Assembly: GCA_016213625.1 (NCBI GenBank)
Contig: JACQZZ010000056.1
Span: forward strand, 1-64,000
Source of the DNA: Actinomycetota bacterium
Lineage (GTDB): Bacteria > Actinomycetota > Acidimicrobiia > Acidimicrobiales > Ilumatobacteraceae
Direction: 5' to 3'
Length of the DNA: 64,000 nt
Shown here piece after piece: positions 25,955 to 35,719 of the stretch. The notes beneath the pieces were generated by a model, which saw only the letters and a list, made by a program, of their open reading frames with translations, had not been told where the DNA came from and ran no database searches. The translations under genes were made by a program, and so were the position numbers. Position 1 is the first letter of the stretch. The number at the start of each line of letters is the position of its first letter.

Positions 25955-26016
25955 GCTCGACGTGTTTCGAGCGAACTCGATCCACTCATCACCAACCCCC
26001 AGACGAGGTGAACGAC

Positions 26017-26463
26017 ATGTTGATGCAGACCGATCCGTTCCGCGACTTCGACACGCTCTTCAACCGAGTGTCCGGTCGCTTCGCCACCCCCTCCGGCATC
26101 ATGCCGATGGATGCATTCCGCCGCGGCTCCGACGTGTGGGTGCACATCGATCTTCCCGGCGTGAAGGCCGAGAGCCTCGACATCACCGTCGAGCGCAACG
26201 TGCTCACCATCGCCGCCGAACGCGACTGGCAGCGCCAAGAGGGCGACCAGCCCTACTTCGGCGAGCGCTATCGCGGCTCGTTCCGTCGCCAGATCCAGTT
26301 GGGCGACGGGCTCGACCTCGCCCATCTCGAGGCCGACCTGCACGACGGCGTGCTCACGGTGCGCATCCCGGTGGCCGAGCAGGCCAAGCCGCGCAAGGTG
26401 CACGTCGGCACCGGCAAGCACACGCCCGAGGCCATCGAGGCCACCAGCACCGAACCCGCCTGA
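26017..26463 (+). CDS. Small heat-shock protein, Hsp20/alpha-crystallin family
   Basis: A 148-aa chaperone that holds unfolding proteins in soluble complexes. It starts MLMQTDPFRDFDTLFNR; the alpha-crystallin domain (about 35-130) runs from MPMDAFRRGSDVWVHIDLPG through YRGSFRRQIQL to ADLHDGVLTVRIP. The C-terminal extension has no clear I-x-I/V tail. ATG 26017 is chosen because GAGGTG lies at 26005-26010 with 6-nt spacing, one of the few clear Shine-Dalgarno sites in the window. The inverted repeat upstream suggests stress-dependent repression. The gene is alone in its transcript or read with the next gene, 39 bp on. Confidence 0.94.
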   Translation: MLMQTDPFRDFDTLFNRVSGRFATPSGIMPMDAFRRGSDVWVHIDLPGVKAESLDITVERNVLTIAAERDWQRQEGDQPYFGERYRGSFRRQIQLGDGLDLAHLEADLHDGVLTVRIPVAEQAKPRKVHVGTGKHTPEAIEATSTEPA

Positions 26464-26490
26464 CCGCCAGCGGGCCCGACGGCCTGGCAA

Positions 26491-26496
26491 TAGGCT
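26491..26496 (+). promoter_or_regulatory. -10 element of leaderless Vps62-like gene
   Basis: TAGGCT, 6 nt, then GTG 26503; no Shine-Dalgarno sequence is present. Confidence 0.5.
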
Positions 26497-26502
26497 CGCC
26501 AC

Positions 26503-28350
26503 GTGACCCGCCGATCGCGGGCGATGTCGTGGGGAGCACTGGCCGTCGGGCTCGCCTCCGTGCTCGCCTCCTCCCACCACGCCACCGCCACCACCACCGA
26601 CGAGGAGGCGCTGGCCCAACGCCACGCACCGGTCATCGCGGTGCAGGAGCACGCCGAGGAATGCGGCGACGGCGAACCGTTCGTTCCCGCCGCCGTCGAG
26701 TCCGTGCTCGACCAGGAGGGGGTGGTGCTGCGTGACGCGAACGGTGTCGTGCTCGTCGATCGGCCCACGGCGGCATATCTGTTCACGGCACCGGCCGACA
26801 GCCACCTCGACCTCCCTGGCAACGCGCTGTCCCCCGGCTGCGACTACGAGCAGTGGTTCCACCGGACGAGCGGCGATGCCACCCCCACGGTGTACGCCCG
26901 GGTCGCCACCGACACCGAGGAGCCCGGTCGGCTGGTGGTCCAGTACTGGGTGTTCTGGGTCTACAACGACTGGAACGACCGTCACGAGGGCGACTGGGAG
27001 ATGCTGCAGGTGGCCTTCGATGCCGCTGATGCCACCGAGGCGCTCGGCGAAGCACCGGTGGAGGTGGCGGTCGCTCAGCACGAAGGCAGCGAGCGCCGGC
27101 CGTGGGATCGGGTGCAACTCGACGGCGATCACCCGGTGGTGCACCCCGCCACGGGCTCGCACGCGACGTACTACACGGCCGATCGGTGGTTCGGAAAGAG
27201 CGCGGCGTCGGGGTTCGGCTGCGACGACACACGCGCACCGAGTACCCGCATCGACCCTGCAGTGGTGATGCTGCCCGAACAGGCGAGCGGCGCCGACGAC
27301 CCGTTCGCGTGGCTGCAGTTCGAGGGTCATTGGGGCGAGCAGCAACCGACCTTCAACAACGGCCCCACTGGCCCGATCACCAAGGACCAATGGGCGCACC
27401 CTGTGGTGTGGATGGAGGAGGAAGGCCGCACGTCGAGCATCAGCCTCCCGCCCACCGGCTCGAAGGTCACCGACTTCTTCTGCACGGCCAGCAGCCGGGG
27501 TTCACTGCTCTTCATCCGCTTCCTCGATCAACCGTGGCTGGTCGCCATCGTCGCCGTCATCGTGATCGGTCTCATCGTGTTCGGCATCCGCCGCACGCTC
27601 TGGTCACCGGACCACCCGCTGCCACTGGTGGAGCAACGGCATGCCGGCCAGATCCTCCGCGGCGCCGCCCGGCTCCTCTGGGAGCACCGGCGACGATTCG
27701 TCCCCATCAGCATGCTGGTGCTGGTCGGTGGCGCGGCCGCCGCGCTCGCGCAGGTGCTCGTGTTGGCCATCCCTTCGGTCGACGCGTTCGGCGACATCGT
27801 CGGCAAGGACAACACGCTCAGCGTCACCATCGCCCTGCTCGCCGGAGCGCTGGTGTCAGTGCCGGTCGCGCTCGTCACCGTGTCGGCGGCCATCACCCTC
27901 GCCGACGACATCGACCGAGGCAGCACCGAGGGGCACGTCGTTCGGCGCGGACTGCGAGGTCCCGCGCTGCGCGCCGCTGCCGCGCTGTTGGGCGCGACGC
28001 TGCTCGCAGCCCTCATCCCCATCGTCGGCCTGGTCCTGGTGGTGCTGTGGGCGGTCGCACCGCGAGCGGCGGACGTGGACCGTCAAGGCGTGCGCGCCGC
28101 GCTCCGTCGTTCGCGCCACCTCACGAAGGGCAAGCGCACGAAGACCACGCTGGTGGTGTTCGTCACCGCGGTGGTGGCGTTGTTGACCGGCCCGTTCGTG
28201 GGCACCATCGTGCTGTTGTTGTCGAGCGCGTCGTTCGGCATCGTCAACCTCGTCGCCGCGCTGTTCAGTTCGGTGCTGCTGCCGTGGCTGGCAGTCGTGC
28301 TCACCCTGTTGCACGGCGACCTGACGGCCGCTCGGCAATCGGCTGCGTGA
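26503..28350 (+). CDS. Vps62-like extracellular domain fused to a multi-helix membrane domain
   Basis: A 615-aa protein with three parts. Residues 1-30 are a signal peptide (LAVGLASVLASSHHATA). Residues 35-335 form an exported domain with QYWVFWVYNDWNDRHEGDWEML, a YYTADRWFGK segment and FEGHWGEQQP---NGPTGP, the pattern of Vps62/DUF946 proteins known from fungi and plants. From about 340 a helix (WLVAIVAVIVIGLIVFGI) leads to a region with five or six helices and a DAFGDIVGKDNT loop, resembling the membrane part of glycerophosphodiester phosphodiesterase-type proteins (YckC/GlpQ-linked). Function unknown. Its TGA is directly followed by the convergent PPOX gene stop, with no spare base. Confidence 0.7.
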   Translation: MTRRSRAMSWGALAVGLASVLASSHHATATTTDEEALAQRHAPVIAVQEHAEECGDGEPFVPAAVESVLDQEGVVLRDANGVVLVDRPTAAYLFTAPADSHLDLPGNALSPGCDYEQWFHRTSGDATPTVYARVATDTEEPGRLVVQYWVFWVYNDWNDRHEGDWEMLQVAFDAADATEALGEAPVEVAVAQHEGSERRPWDRVQLDGDHPVVHPATGSHATYYTADRWFGKSAASGFGCDDTRAPSTRIDPAVVMLPEQASGADDPFAWLQFEGHWGEQQPTFNNGPTGPITKDQWAHPVVWMEEEGRTSSISLPPTGSKVTDFFCTASSRGSLLFIRFLDQPWLVAIVAVIVIGLIVFGIRRTLWSPDHPLPLVEQRHAGQILRGAARLLWEHRRRFVPISMLVLVGGAAAALAQVLVLAIPSVDAFGDIVGKDNTLSVTIALLAGALVSVPVALVTVSAAITLADDIDRGSTEGHVVRRGLRGPALRAAAALLGATLLAALIPIVGLVLVVLWAVAPRAADVDRQGVRAALRRSRHLTKGKRTKTTLVVFVTAVVALLTGPFVGTIVLLLSSASFGIVNLVAALFSSVLLPWLAVVLTLLHGDLTAARQSAA

Positions 28351-28737
28351 TCAGCCGAACGTCATCCGGATGGCGCACTCGGCGGGGTCGGGCTTCTTCA
28401 CCAGACCGCGGAAGAACGCTCCCACGGCCATGAACTTCGTGAACACCGAGTGCTTGCGGCGGATGGCGTCGCGCACGGGCAGCGCGTCGGGGCCGATGAG
28501 CACCTCGGCCGTCGCGTCCACGATCTCGCTGCCCTCGCGGACGCGGCCGCGCATGTCGCACGGCTGCAGCGTGACCTTCGGGTTGTTGCGGATGCGCTTC
28601 ACCTTGCCCGAGTCGGCTTCGGTGGTGAACCCTGCCGAGCCGTCGGGCAGCGCCACGATCCACACCGGCGTGCCCACCCCCTCACCGGACTTCCTGAACG
28701 TGGTGAGCAACACATAGGTCTCATCGGTGATCGCCAT
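28351..28737 (-). CDS. PPOX/F420-type split beta-barrel flavoprotein
   Basis: A 128-aa protein of the pyridoxamine-phosphate-oxidase-like fold used in actinobacteria for F420- or FMN-dependent redox. The sequence opens MAITDETYVLLTTFRKSG with the strand motif GTPVWIVALPDGSAGF, then KVKRIRNNPKVTLQPCDMRGR, typical of the F420-dependent PPOX class (TIGR03666-like). Start ATG 28737 follows TAGCGT by 7 nt on the minus strand, a leaderless signal. An open frame continuing to 31128 is antisense to the P-type ATPase and is not coding. The substrate is unknown. Confidence 0.88.
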   Translation of the reverse strand: MAITDETYVLLTTFRKSGEGVGTPVWIVALPDGSAGFTTEADSGKVKRIRNNPKVTLQPCDMRGRVREGSEIVDATAEVLIGPDALPVRDAIRRKHSVFTKFMAVGAFFRGLVKKPDPAECAIRMTFG

Positions 28738-28744
28738 GGTTCGA

Positions 28745-28763
28745 ACGCTAACGCCAGTAACGT
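28745..28763. promoter_or_regulatory. Divergent leaderless -10 pair for PPOX and P-type ATPase genes
   Basis: TAGCGT on the minus strand (28750-28745) lies 7 nt before ATG 28737, and TAACGT on the plus strand (28758-28763) lies 7 nt before ATG 28771. The two starts are only 33 bp apart, so the promoters are back to back. Confidence 0.55.
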
Positions 28764-28770
28764 CCAGCGG

Positions 28771-31154
<2,384 letters not shown>

Positions 31155-31158
<4 letters not shown>

Positions 31159-31622
31159 GCCACCTGTACGACCTCACCATGCGGTCCATCACGGGCGAGG
31201 AGGTACACCTGTCGGACTATCGCGGTCAGGTCGTCCTCATCGTCAACGTCGCGAGTCTTTGAGGCCTCACGCCTCAGTACGCAGGTCTGCGTACGCTCCA
31301 CGACGAACTCCAACCGCAGGGCTTCAGTGTCCTCGCGTTTCCGTGCAACCAGTTCGGTGCACAGGAACCCGGCACCGATGAGGAGATCCTCGAGTTCGCG
31401 ACATCGAAGTTCGGCGTCACGTTCCCGATGTTCTCCAAGATCGAAGTGAACGGCGACGGTGCCTGCGATCTCTACCAATGGCTGCGCGAGCAGACCGGCG
31501 GCGCCGACATCTCGTGGAACTTCGAGAAGTTCCTCATCGACCGCGACGGCAACGTGGCCGAACGGCTGAACCCGATGGTCACGCCGGAAGAGATCGCGCC
31601 GAAGGCAGCGGAACTGCTCTGA
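31155..31622 (+). CDS. Selenocysteine-containing glutathione peroxidase (in-frame UGA at codon 36)
   Basis: Complete 155-residue glutathione peroxidase if UGA at 31260-31262 is read as selenocysteine. The frame runs without a break from MSHLYDLTMRSITGEEV through VNVASL-U-GLTPQYAGL to AAELL and TGA 31620-31622. Sec36 occupies the peroxidatic position of the family motif NVAS-x-(U/C)-G-T-Q-Y. The other tetrad members are present: Gln70 (NQFGAQEPG), Trp121 and Asn122 (WNFEKFLID). The resolving Cys of thioredoxin-dependent forms is replaced by Thr83 (FATSKF). The ATPase stop overlaps the start (ATGA). A SECIS-like hairpin follows the UGA. Ordinary gene callers will truncate this gene or report only 31428-31622. 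Confidence 0.88.
31260..31294 (+). promoter_or_regulatory. Bacterial SECIS element for selenocysteine insertion
   Basis: Directly after the UGA, GTACGCA-GGTC-TGCGTAC (31277-31294) forms a perfect 7-bp stem, with the loop starting 21 nt after the UGA. AGGTCU flanked by GC matches the apical loop of the E. coli fdhF SECIS. A second small hairpin, TGAGGC-CTCAC-GCCTCA (31260-31276), includes the UGA itself. The codons in this stretch (GCA, GGT, CGT) are not the G/C-ending ones favoured by the gene, as expected if RNA structure constrains them. SelB binds such loops in bacteria. Confidence 0.85.
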
Positions 31623-31689
31623 CCCACCGATACTCTGCGGCCGCACGGCTTCCCCCGGATCTGCACCATCTGCGTCCGGAGGTCTCTCC

Positions 31690-32211
31690 ATGCCGTCGTT
31701 GCCCCGTCTTCGACTTCCCCGTCGTCGTCCACCCGCGCTCCGTCTGCTGAGCGCCGACCGCTCCTGGTACCTGTTCGCGCCCGATCCCGACACCCCGATG
31801 GTGGTGGCCGGCTTCGGCGACGCGGCGCTGCTGGCCACCGAGTTGGTGTCGCTGCCGCTCCAGCACGAAGCACTCGTGCTGCTCGACGAGCAGCGGCAGG
31901 TCACCTCCATCCTGCTCGACCCGCCGGCCGAGGTGGGGCTGTTCGTCGGGCACTGCCCGCCACCGGGCGCGGAGGCACCGTTCTGCCAGACCCTGTCGGT
32001 GGTGCTGCAGGAGCGAGTGCCCACTGGCCCGCCGCTGGCCGCCGACCGCGAGGGCTACCTCGCGTTCCGCCGCATCCACATGGCGCAGGGCCTGTTGCTG
32101 CTCGATGTGTTGCTCACCGACGGCGACACGGTTCGCAGCCTGGCCATCGGCTGCGACCCCGATCCGATCTGGTTCGATGAGTTCCTGCCGGCGATGACGC
32201 CGCCCGACTGA
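31690..32211 (+). CDS. Hypothetical protein, 173 aa
   Basis: Unrecognised soluble protein. It begins with a basic, Arg/Pro-rich stretch (PRLRLPRRRPPALR), followed by SADRSWYLFAPDPDTPMVVAGF, a leucine-rich middle (HEALVLLDEQRQVTSILLDPP) and a PEP-acidic tail ending MTPPD. The segment LLLLDVLLTDGD is hydrophobic but short of a membrane helix. GGAGG at 31678-31682 gives a Shine-Dalgarno with 7-nt spacing to ATG 31690, and TACTCT (31631-31636) is a candidate -10. The 67-bp gap after the peroxidase gene holds only these. A JAB/RadC-like strand order (ALVLLDEQRQV) is conceivable but the metal histidines are missing. Confidence 0.6.
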   Translation: MPSLPRLRLPRRRPPALRLLSADRSWYLFAPDPDTPMVVAGFGDAALLATELVSLPLQHEALVLLDEQRQVTSILLDPPAEVGLFVGHCPPPGAEAPFCQTLSVVLQERVPTGPPLAADREGYLAFRRIHMAQGLLLLDVLLTDGDTVRSLAIGCDPDPIWFDEFLPAMTPPD

Positions 32212-32316
32212 GGAACCCTCGAGCAATTGTGACACGTGTCTCCACCACACTTGACACAGCTCGGGACCAAAGGCCCATCACGAACAGTGTCGGGCGGATC
32301 ACACTGGGTAAAGGAA

Positions 32317-32354
32317 TGTCGAGGACGAGCCCATGGGCTGGCGGGATCTCGACA
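32317..32354 (+). promoter_or_regulatory. Structured leader ahead of the surface-protein gene
   Basis: The outer stem TGTCGAG (32317-32323) pairs with CTCGACA (32348-32354) and encloses the palindrome AGCCCATGGGCT (32328-32339). The ribosome-binding GAGGAG (32362-32367) follows 8 nt later. TTGACA (32251-32256) may be a -35 and GACACGTGTC (32231-32240) is a 10-bp palindrome upstream. No known riboswitch consensus is matched. The rest of this 162-bp gap shows no gene. Confidence 0.4.
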
Positions 32355-32373
32355 CGGTGGCGAGGAGATGGCC

Positions 32374-35300
32374 ATGAGAGGTCGACGAATTGTCGCGGGC
32401 GCGCTCACGAAGCGGGCCATGGTGGCGGCACTCACGATGAGCTCGGTGTTCGTGGTGGTGGCACCGACCGCACCCACGGTGCAGGCGTACAACGGCGGTA
32501 CCTCGTACGCGGCAGCCGCGGCCATGCCGTGCACGCCCGACTGCGAGTTCATCGGCGACAACACCGGCGGCGGCCTGACCTCGTTCCCCTATGGGGGTTA
32601 CCAGAACTACCTCGCGACATGGTGGTCCTTCACCGCGCCGGCCACGAAGGACTACACCTTCAGCGCGGCGAGCATCTCGCCGGCAGAGTGGGACAACACC
32701 CTCACCCTCACCGCGGCCGACGGCACGGTGATCGCGCACAGCGACGACTTCTACGACCTCGACGCGATGCTGTCCGCACCACTCACCTCGGGCACGTCGT
32801 ACCGGCTCGCGCTGGCCGGATTCCACGACACGGCCGCGGGAACGGCCACCATCACCATCAGCTCGAGCCCACCCGACGCACCGACCGACCTCGTCGGCGT
32901 CGAGGGTGATGGCCAGGTGTCGCTCACCTGGACCGCACCGTTCGATCACTACGCCGCGATCACGGACTACAAGGTGTACGTGGTGGACACCGCGATCGTG
33001 GAGACCATCAGCGGCACGCCGCCGGTCACCGAGCTCACCATCGGCGGGCTCACCAACGGCGTCGAGTACTCGTTCGAGGTCACCGCGGTGAACCTCAACG
33101 GTGAGAGCGAGCCGTCCATCGAGAGCGCGACCTACGTGCCCTACGGGAACACCACCACCTCCATCGCGTTCGACCCCGCGAACCCCACCTACGGTTCGTC
33201 GTTCGACGTCGTGGTCACGGTCGCCGGGTCATCGACGGTGAACAGCGGCACGGTCACGCTGTACCGCGGCGCCACCAACCTCGGCACCCACGACGTGGTG
33301 GGCGGCACGGCCACGTGGACCGAGTCCAACCGGCCCGCCGGCAGCCAGAACTACACAGCGCAGTACTCGGGCGCGGCGGCCTGGACATCGAGTTCAGCCA
33401 GCCCCACCGGGGTCACGGTGAGCAAGGCGGAACAGACGATCACGTTCGCCCAGCCGGCCGACGCGACGCACGCCACCGGCAGCGTCACGCTCGCCCCCAG
33501 CAGCACGTCGTTGCTGGCCGTCGCGCTCACCAGCGGCACCACGTCGGTGTGCACGGTGAGCGGGTTCGTCGTCACGCTCGTCACCGGTGGCACCTGCACG
33601 CTCACCGCGTCGCAGGCCGGCAACGGCAACTACCTCGCTGCCACCAGCGTGGAGCGCAGCTTCCAGGTGACCGAGGCCCCGCAGACCATCACGTTCGCCC
33701 AGCCCGCCGACCGGGCCTGGTCGGCCAGCACCTTCGCCGTCGCACCCACGTCCTCGAGCGGACTCACGGTCACGCTCACCAGCGGCACCCAGAGTGTCTG
33801 CACGGTCAGCGGCTTCACCGTCACCATGGTGCGCACCGGCACCTGCACCCTCACCGCGGCACACGCCGGCGACACCAACTTCGTCGCCGCCTCGCTGCCG
33901 CGCAGCTTCCAGATCACCGGCGCGACGCAGTCCGCGCTCACCACCATCGCCGACTCCTACGAACTGTTCGTGGGTGGCACCACCGACGTCGACACGAACG
34001 GCGGCTCCGGCACCGGCGCGGTGACGTACGCGGTGACCAGCGGCGCCGACCACTGCACGCTCGACGACACCGTGCTGACGGCCACCTCCGGCGGCACCTG
34101 CGTGGTCACCGGCACCAAGGCGGCCGACAACCACTACGCCTCGGCGAGCGACGCCACCAACGTCATCACCGTCACCAAGGAACAGCCCACCATCGCCATC
34201 GCCGGCACCGCGTCCGTGCACTCGGGCGACACCGCCACCGTCACCGTCACGGTGACCGACCTGGTGGACGGCTTCGCCCCGGGCGCCGTCAGCCTGCAGT
34301 TGTCGGGCGCCACCACCGGCGCGCTCGTCGATCCCTCCAGCGCGTCGCTGGTGGTGGCCGGCGACGGCATGTCCGGCACGGCCTCGTTCACGGTCACCGC
34401 GGGCGTGCAGGGCACGCTCGAGGTGAATGCCCGCATGGCCTCGACCCCGGCGTACGAGCAGGCCGACACTGCGAGTCCTGCAGTGCTCACCGTCACCGCA
34501 GCACCGGCACCGCCTGGGCCGCCGGCGGCGCTCATCCCGACCGTGCCGACTCGTATCATCGACACGCGACCGGGCTACCCCCACGTGCGCCCGGCACCCG
34601 ACCGTGTGCTCGCCGCCGGTGAAGTGCTCGAGGTGCAGTTCACCGACCTGCCCGGCCTGGTGCCGGCCAGTGGCGTGAGCGCGGTGGCGCTCGACATCGG
34701 TGTGGTCGCCCCCGACGGCGACGGCTACATCACCGCCTACCCCTGTGGCGACCGGCCCACCGTGTCGAGCCTCAACTTCCGCAGCGCAGAGACGACCTCG
34801 AACGCGGCGATCGTTCCCGTCAACGACAGCACCGGCGCCGTCTGCTTCTCCGCCAGCCGGGCCACCCACCTCATCGTCGACATCACCGGGTGGTTCGCCA
34901 CCGGCAACGGCTTCGTCGACGCAGCGCCGAGCCGGCTCGTCGACACCCGCCCCGGCCACGTCGCCCTCCGTCCGCTCACCGGTTCGTTCGGCACCGATCA
35001 GGTGCGTGAGGTCACGGTCACCGACATCCCCGGTCTGGTGCCCGCCCAGGGAGTGGCCGCGGTCTCGCTGAACCTCACCGTGGTGAACCCGACAGGTGCC
35101 GGCTACGTGTCGGCGTACGCCTGTGGCGAACGGCCGAACGCATCGAGCGTGAACTTCGGCACCGGTCGCACCGTGGCCAACCTGGCGATCGTTCCTGTGA
35201 GCGCCAGCGGCACGGTGTGCTTCTATGCCAGCCAGTCGCTGCACCTCGTCATCGACCTGACCGGCTGGTTCGAGGTCGGCCACGGGTTCGACGCCAGCGG

Positions 35301-35670
35301 GCCGGCCCGCGTGCTCGACACACGCCCCGGCTACTCGGGACTGCGCACCGTCACCAGTGAACGCATCGGTGGCGCCACGATGCTGACGGTGAAGGTCACC
35401 GACCTCGCCGGGCTCGTGCCGGCCGACGGCGTGGGTGCCGTGTCGCTGAACGTCACGGCCATCGATCCCGAGGGCGACGGCTTCCTCACCGTGTGGGCGT
35501 GCGGCACTCGCCCCGATGCCAGCAGCCTCAACTTCGCGGCGCACCGCACCACAGCCGGTGCCGTGATCGCACCGGTCGACGCGGCCACCGGCACCGTGTG
35601 CTTCTACAGCAGCCAGAACGTGCACCTCGCGGTCGACCTCAACGGCTGGTTCGTCGGCAACGTCACCTGA
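32374..35670 (+). CDS. Large secreted surface protein: Fn3, Ig-like and three C-terminal surface modules
   Basis: A 1098-aa exported protein. Signal peptide: basic MRGRRIVAGALTKR, then a hydrophobic stretch ending APTVQA (about residue 40). A first domain (about 45-165) resembles pre-peptidase C-type beta-sandwiches (TWWSFTAPATKDYTF, DNTLTLTAADG). A fibronectin type III domain follows (DAPTDLVGVEGDGQVSLTWTAP). Then come Ig-like Big_3/MBG-type repeats, several with ITFAQPAD and CTVSGF-VT---GTCTLTA, each with Cys pairs. Three surface modules finish the protein with RIIDTRPGY, RLVDTRPGH and RVLDTRPGY. There is no LPXTG motif. ATG 32374 is chosen for GAGGAG 6 nt upstream. An adhesin or matrix role is likely. 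Confidence 0.85.
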   Translation: MRGRRIVAGALTKRAMVAALTMSSVFVVVAPTAPTVQAYNGGTSYAAAAAMPCTPDCEFIGDNTGGGLTSFPYGGYQNYLATWWSFTAPATKDYTFSAASISPAEWDNTLTLTAADGTVIAHSDDFYDLDAMLSAPLTSGTSYRLALAGFHDTAAGTATITISSSPPDAPTDLVGVEGDGQVSLTWTAPFDHYAAITDYKVYVVDTAIVETISGTPPVTELTIGGLTNGVEYSFEVTAVNLNGESEPSIESATYVPYGNTTTSIAFDPANPTYGSSFDVVVTVAGSSTVNSGTVTLYRGATNLGTHDVVGGTATWTESNRPAGSQNYTAQYSGAAAWTSSSASPTGVTVSKAEQTITFAQPADATHATGSVTLAPSSTSLLAVALTSGTTSVCTVSGFVVTLVTGGTCTLTASQAGNGNYLAATSVERSFQVTEAPQTITFAQPADRAWSASTFAVAPTSSSGLTVTLTSGTQSVCTVSGFTVTMVRTGTCTLTAAHAGDTNFVAASLPRSFQITGATQSALTTIADSYELFVGGTTDVDTNGGSGTGAVTYAVTSGADHCTLDDTVLTATSGGTCVVTGTKAADNHYASASDATNVITVTKEQPTIAIAGTASVHSGDTATVTVTVTDLVDGFAPGAVSLQLSGATTGALVDPSSASLVVAGDGMSGTASFTVTAGVQGTLEVNARMASTPAYEQADTASPAVLTVTAAPAPPGPPAALIPTVPTRIIDTRPGYPHVRPAPDRVLAAGEVLEVQFTDLPGLVPASGVSAVALDIGVVAPDGDGYITAYPCGDRPTVSSLNFRSAETTSNAAIVPVNDSTGAVCFSASRATHLIVDITGWFATGNGFVDAAPSRLVDTRPGHVALRPLTGSFGTDQVREVTVTDIPGLVPAQGVAAVSLNLTVVNPTGAGYVSAYACGERPNASSVNFGTGRTVANLAIVPVSASGTVCFYASQSLHLVIDLTGWFEVGHGFDASGPARVLDTRPGYSGLRTVTSERIGGATMLTVKVTDLAGLVPADGVGAVSLNVTAIDPEGDGFLTVWACGTRPDASSLNFAAHRTTAGAVIAPVDAATGTVCFYSSQNVHLAVDLNGWFVGNVT
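34540..35670 (+). repeat. Three tandem surface modules, second set
   Basis: Copies lie at about 34540-34905, 34906-35280 and 35281-35670, each about 122-130 aa. All share R-(I/V)-DTRPG, a DLPGLVPA-GV-AV-L-(I/V) block, YPCG/YACG/WACG-RP--SSLNF, and IVDITGWF-type ends. In this protein the module's last motif is GWF; in the two proteases it is mostly GYF/GYL/GYY. Confidence 0.85.
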
Positions 35671-35679
35671 CACGTCACA

Positions 35680-35719
35680 GGTCATGGGCTGCGGCCACCT
35701 ACGATCGCAGCCCATGACC
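35680..35719. promoter_or_regulatory. 14-bp perfect stem overlapping the SDR start codon
   Basis: GGTCATGGGCTGCG (35680-35693) and CGCAGCCCATGACC (35706-35719) are perfect complements around a 12-nt loop. The right arm contains the SDR start codon ATG 35714, and the loop ends with TACGAT, a possible -10 for a leaderless SDR mRNA. It may terminate the surface-protein transcript, hide the SDR start in read-through mRNA, or bind a repressor. Confidence 0.55.

Noticed and set aside
25919-25955. HAIR (HspR) or CIRCE (HrcA) element upstream of hsp20
   Set aside because: The half-sites are in the reverse order and spacing to HAIR, and the CIRCE sequence is not present.
25894-27399. Upstream extension of the recombinase-like gene to 27399
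   Set aside because: That part is antisense to hsp20 and the Vps62-like gene and has no recognisable domain.
32212-32373. Cyclic-di-GMP or cyclic-di-AMP riboswitch before the surface protein
   Set aside because: The conserved core sequences of the GEMM and ydaO motifs are not matched; only generic stems are seen.
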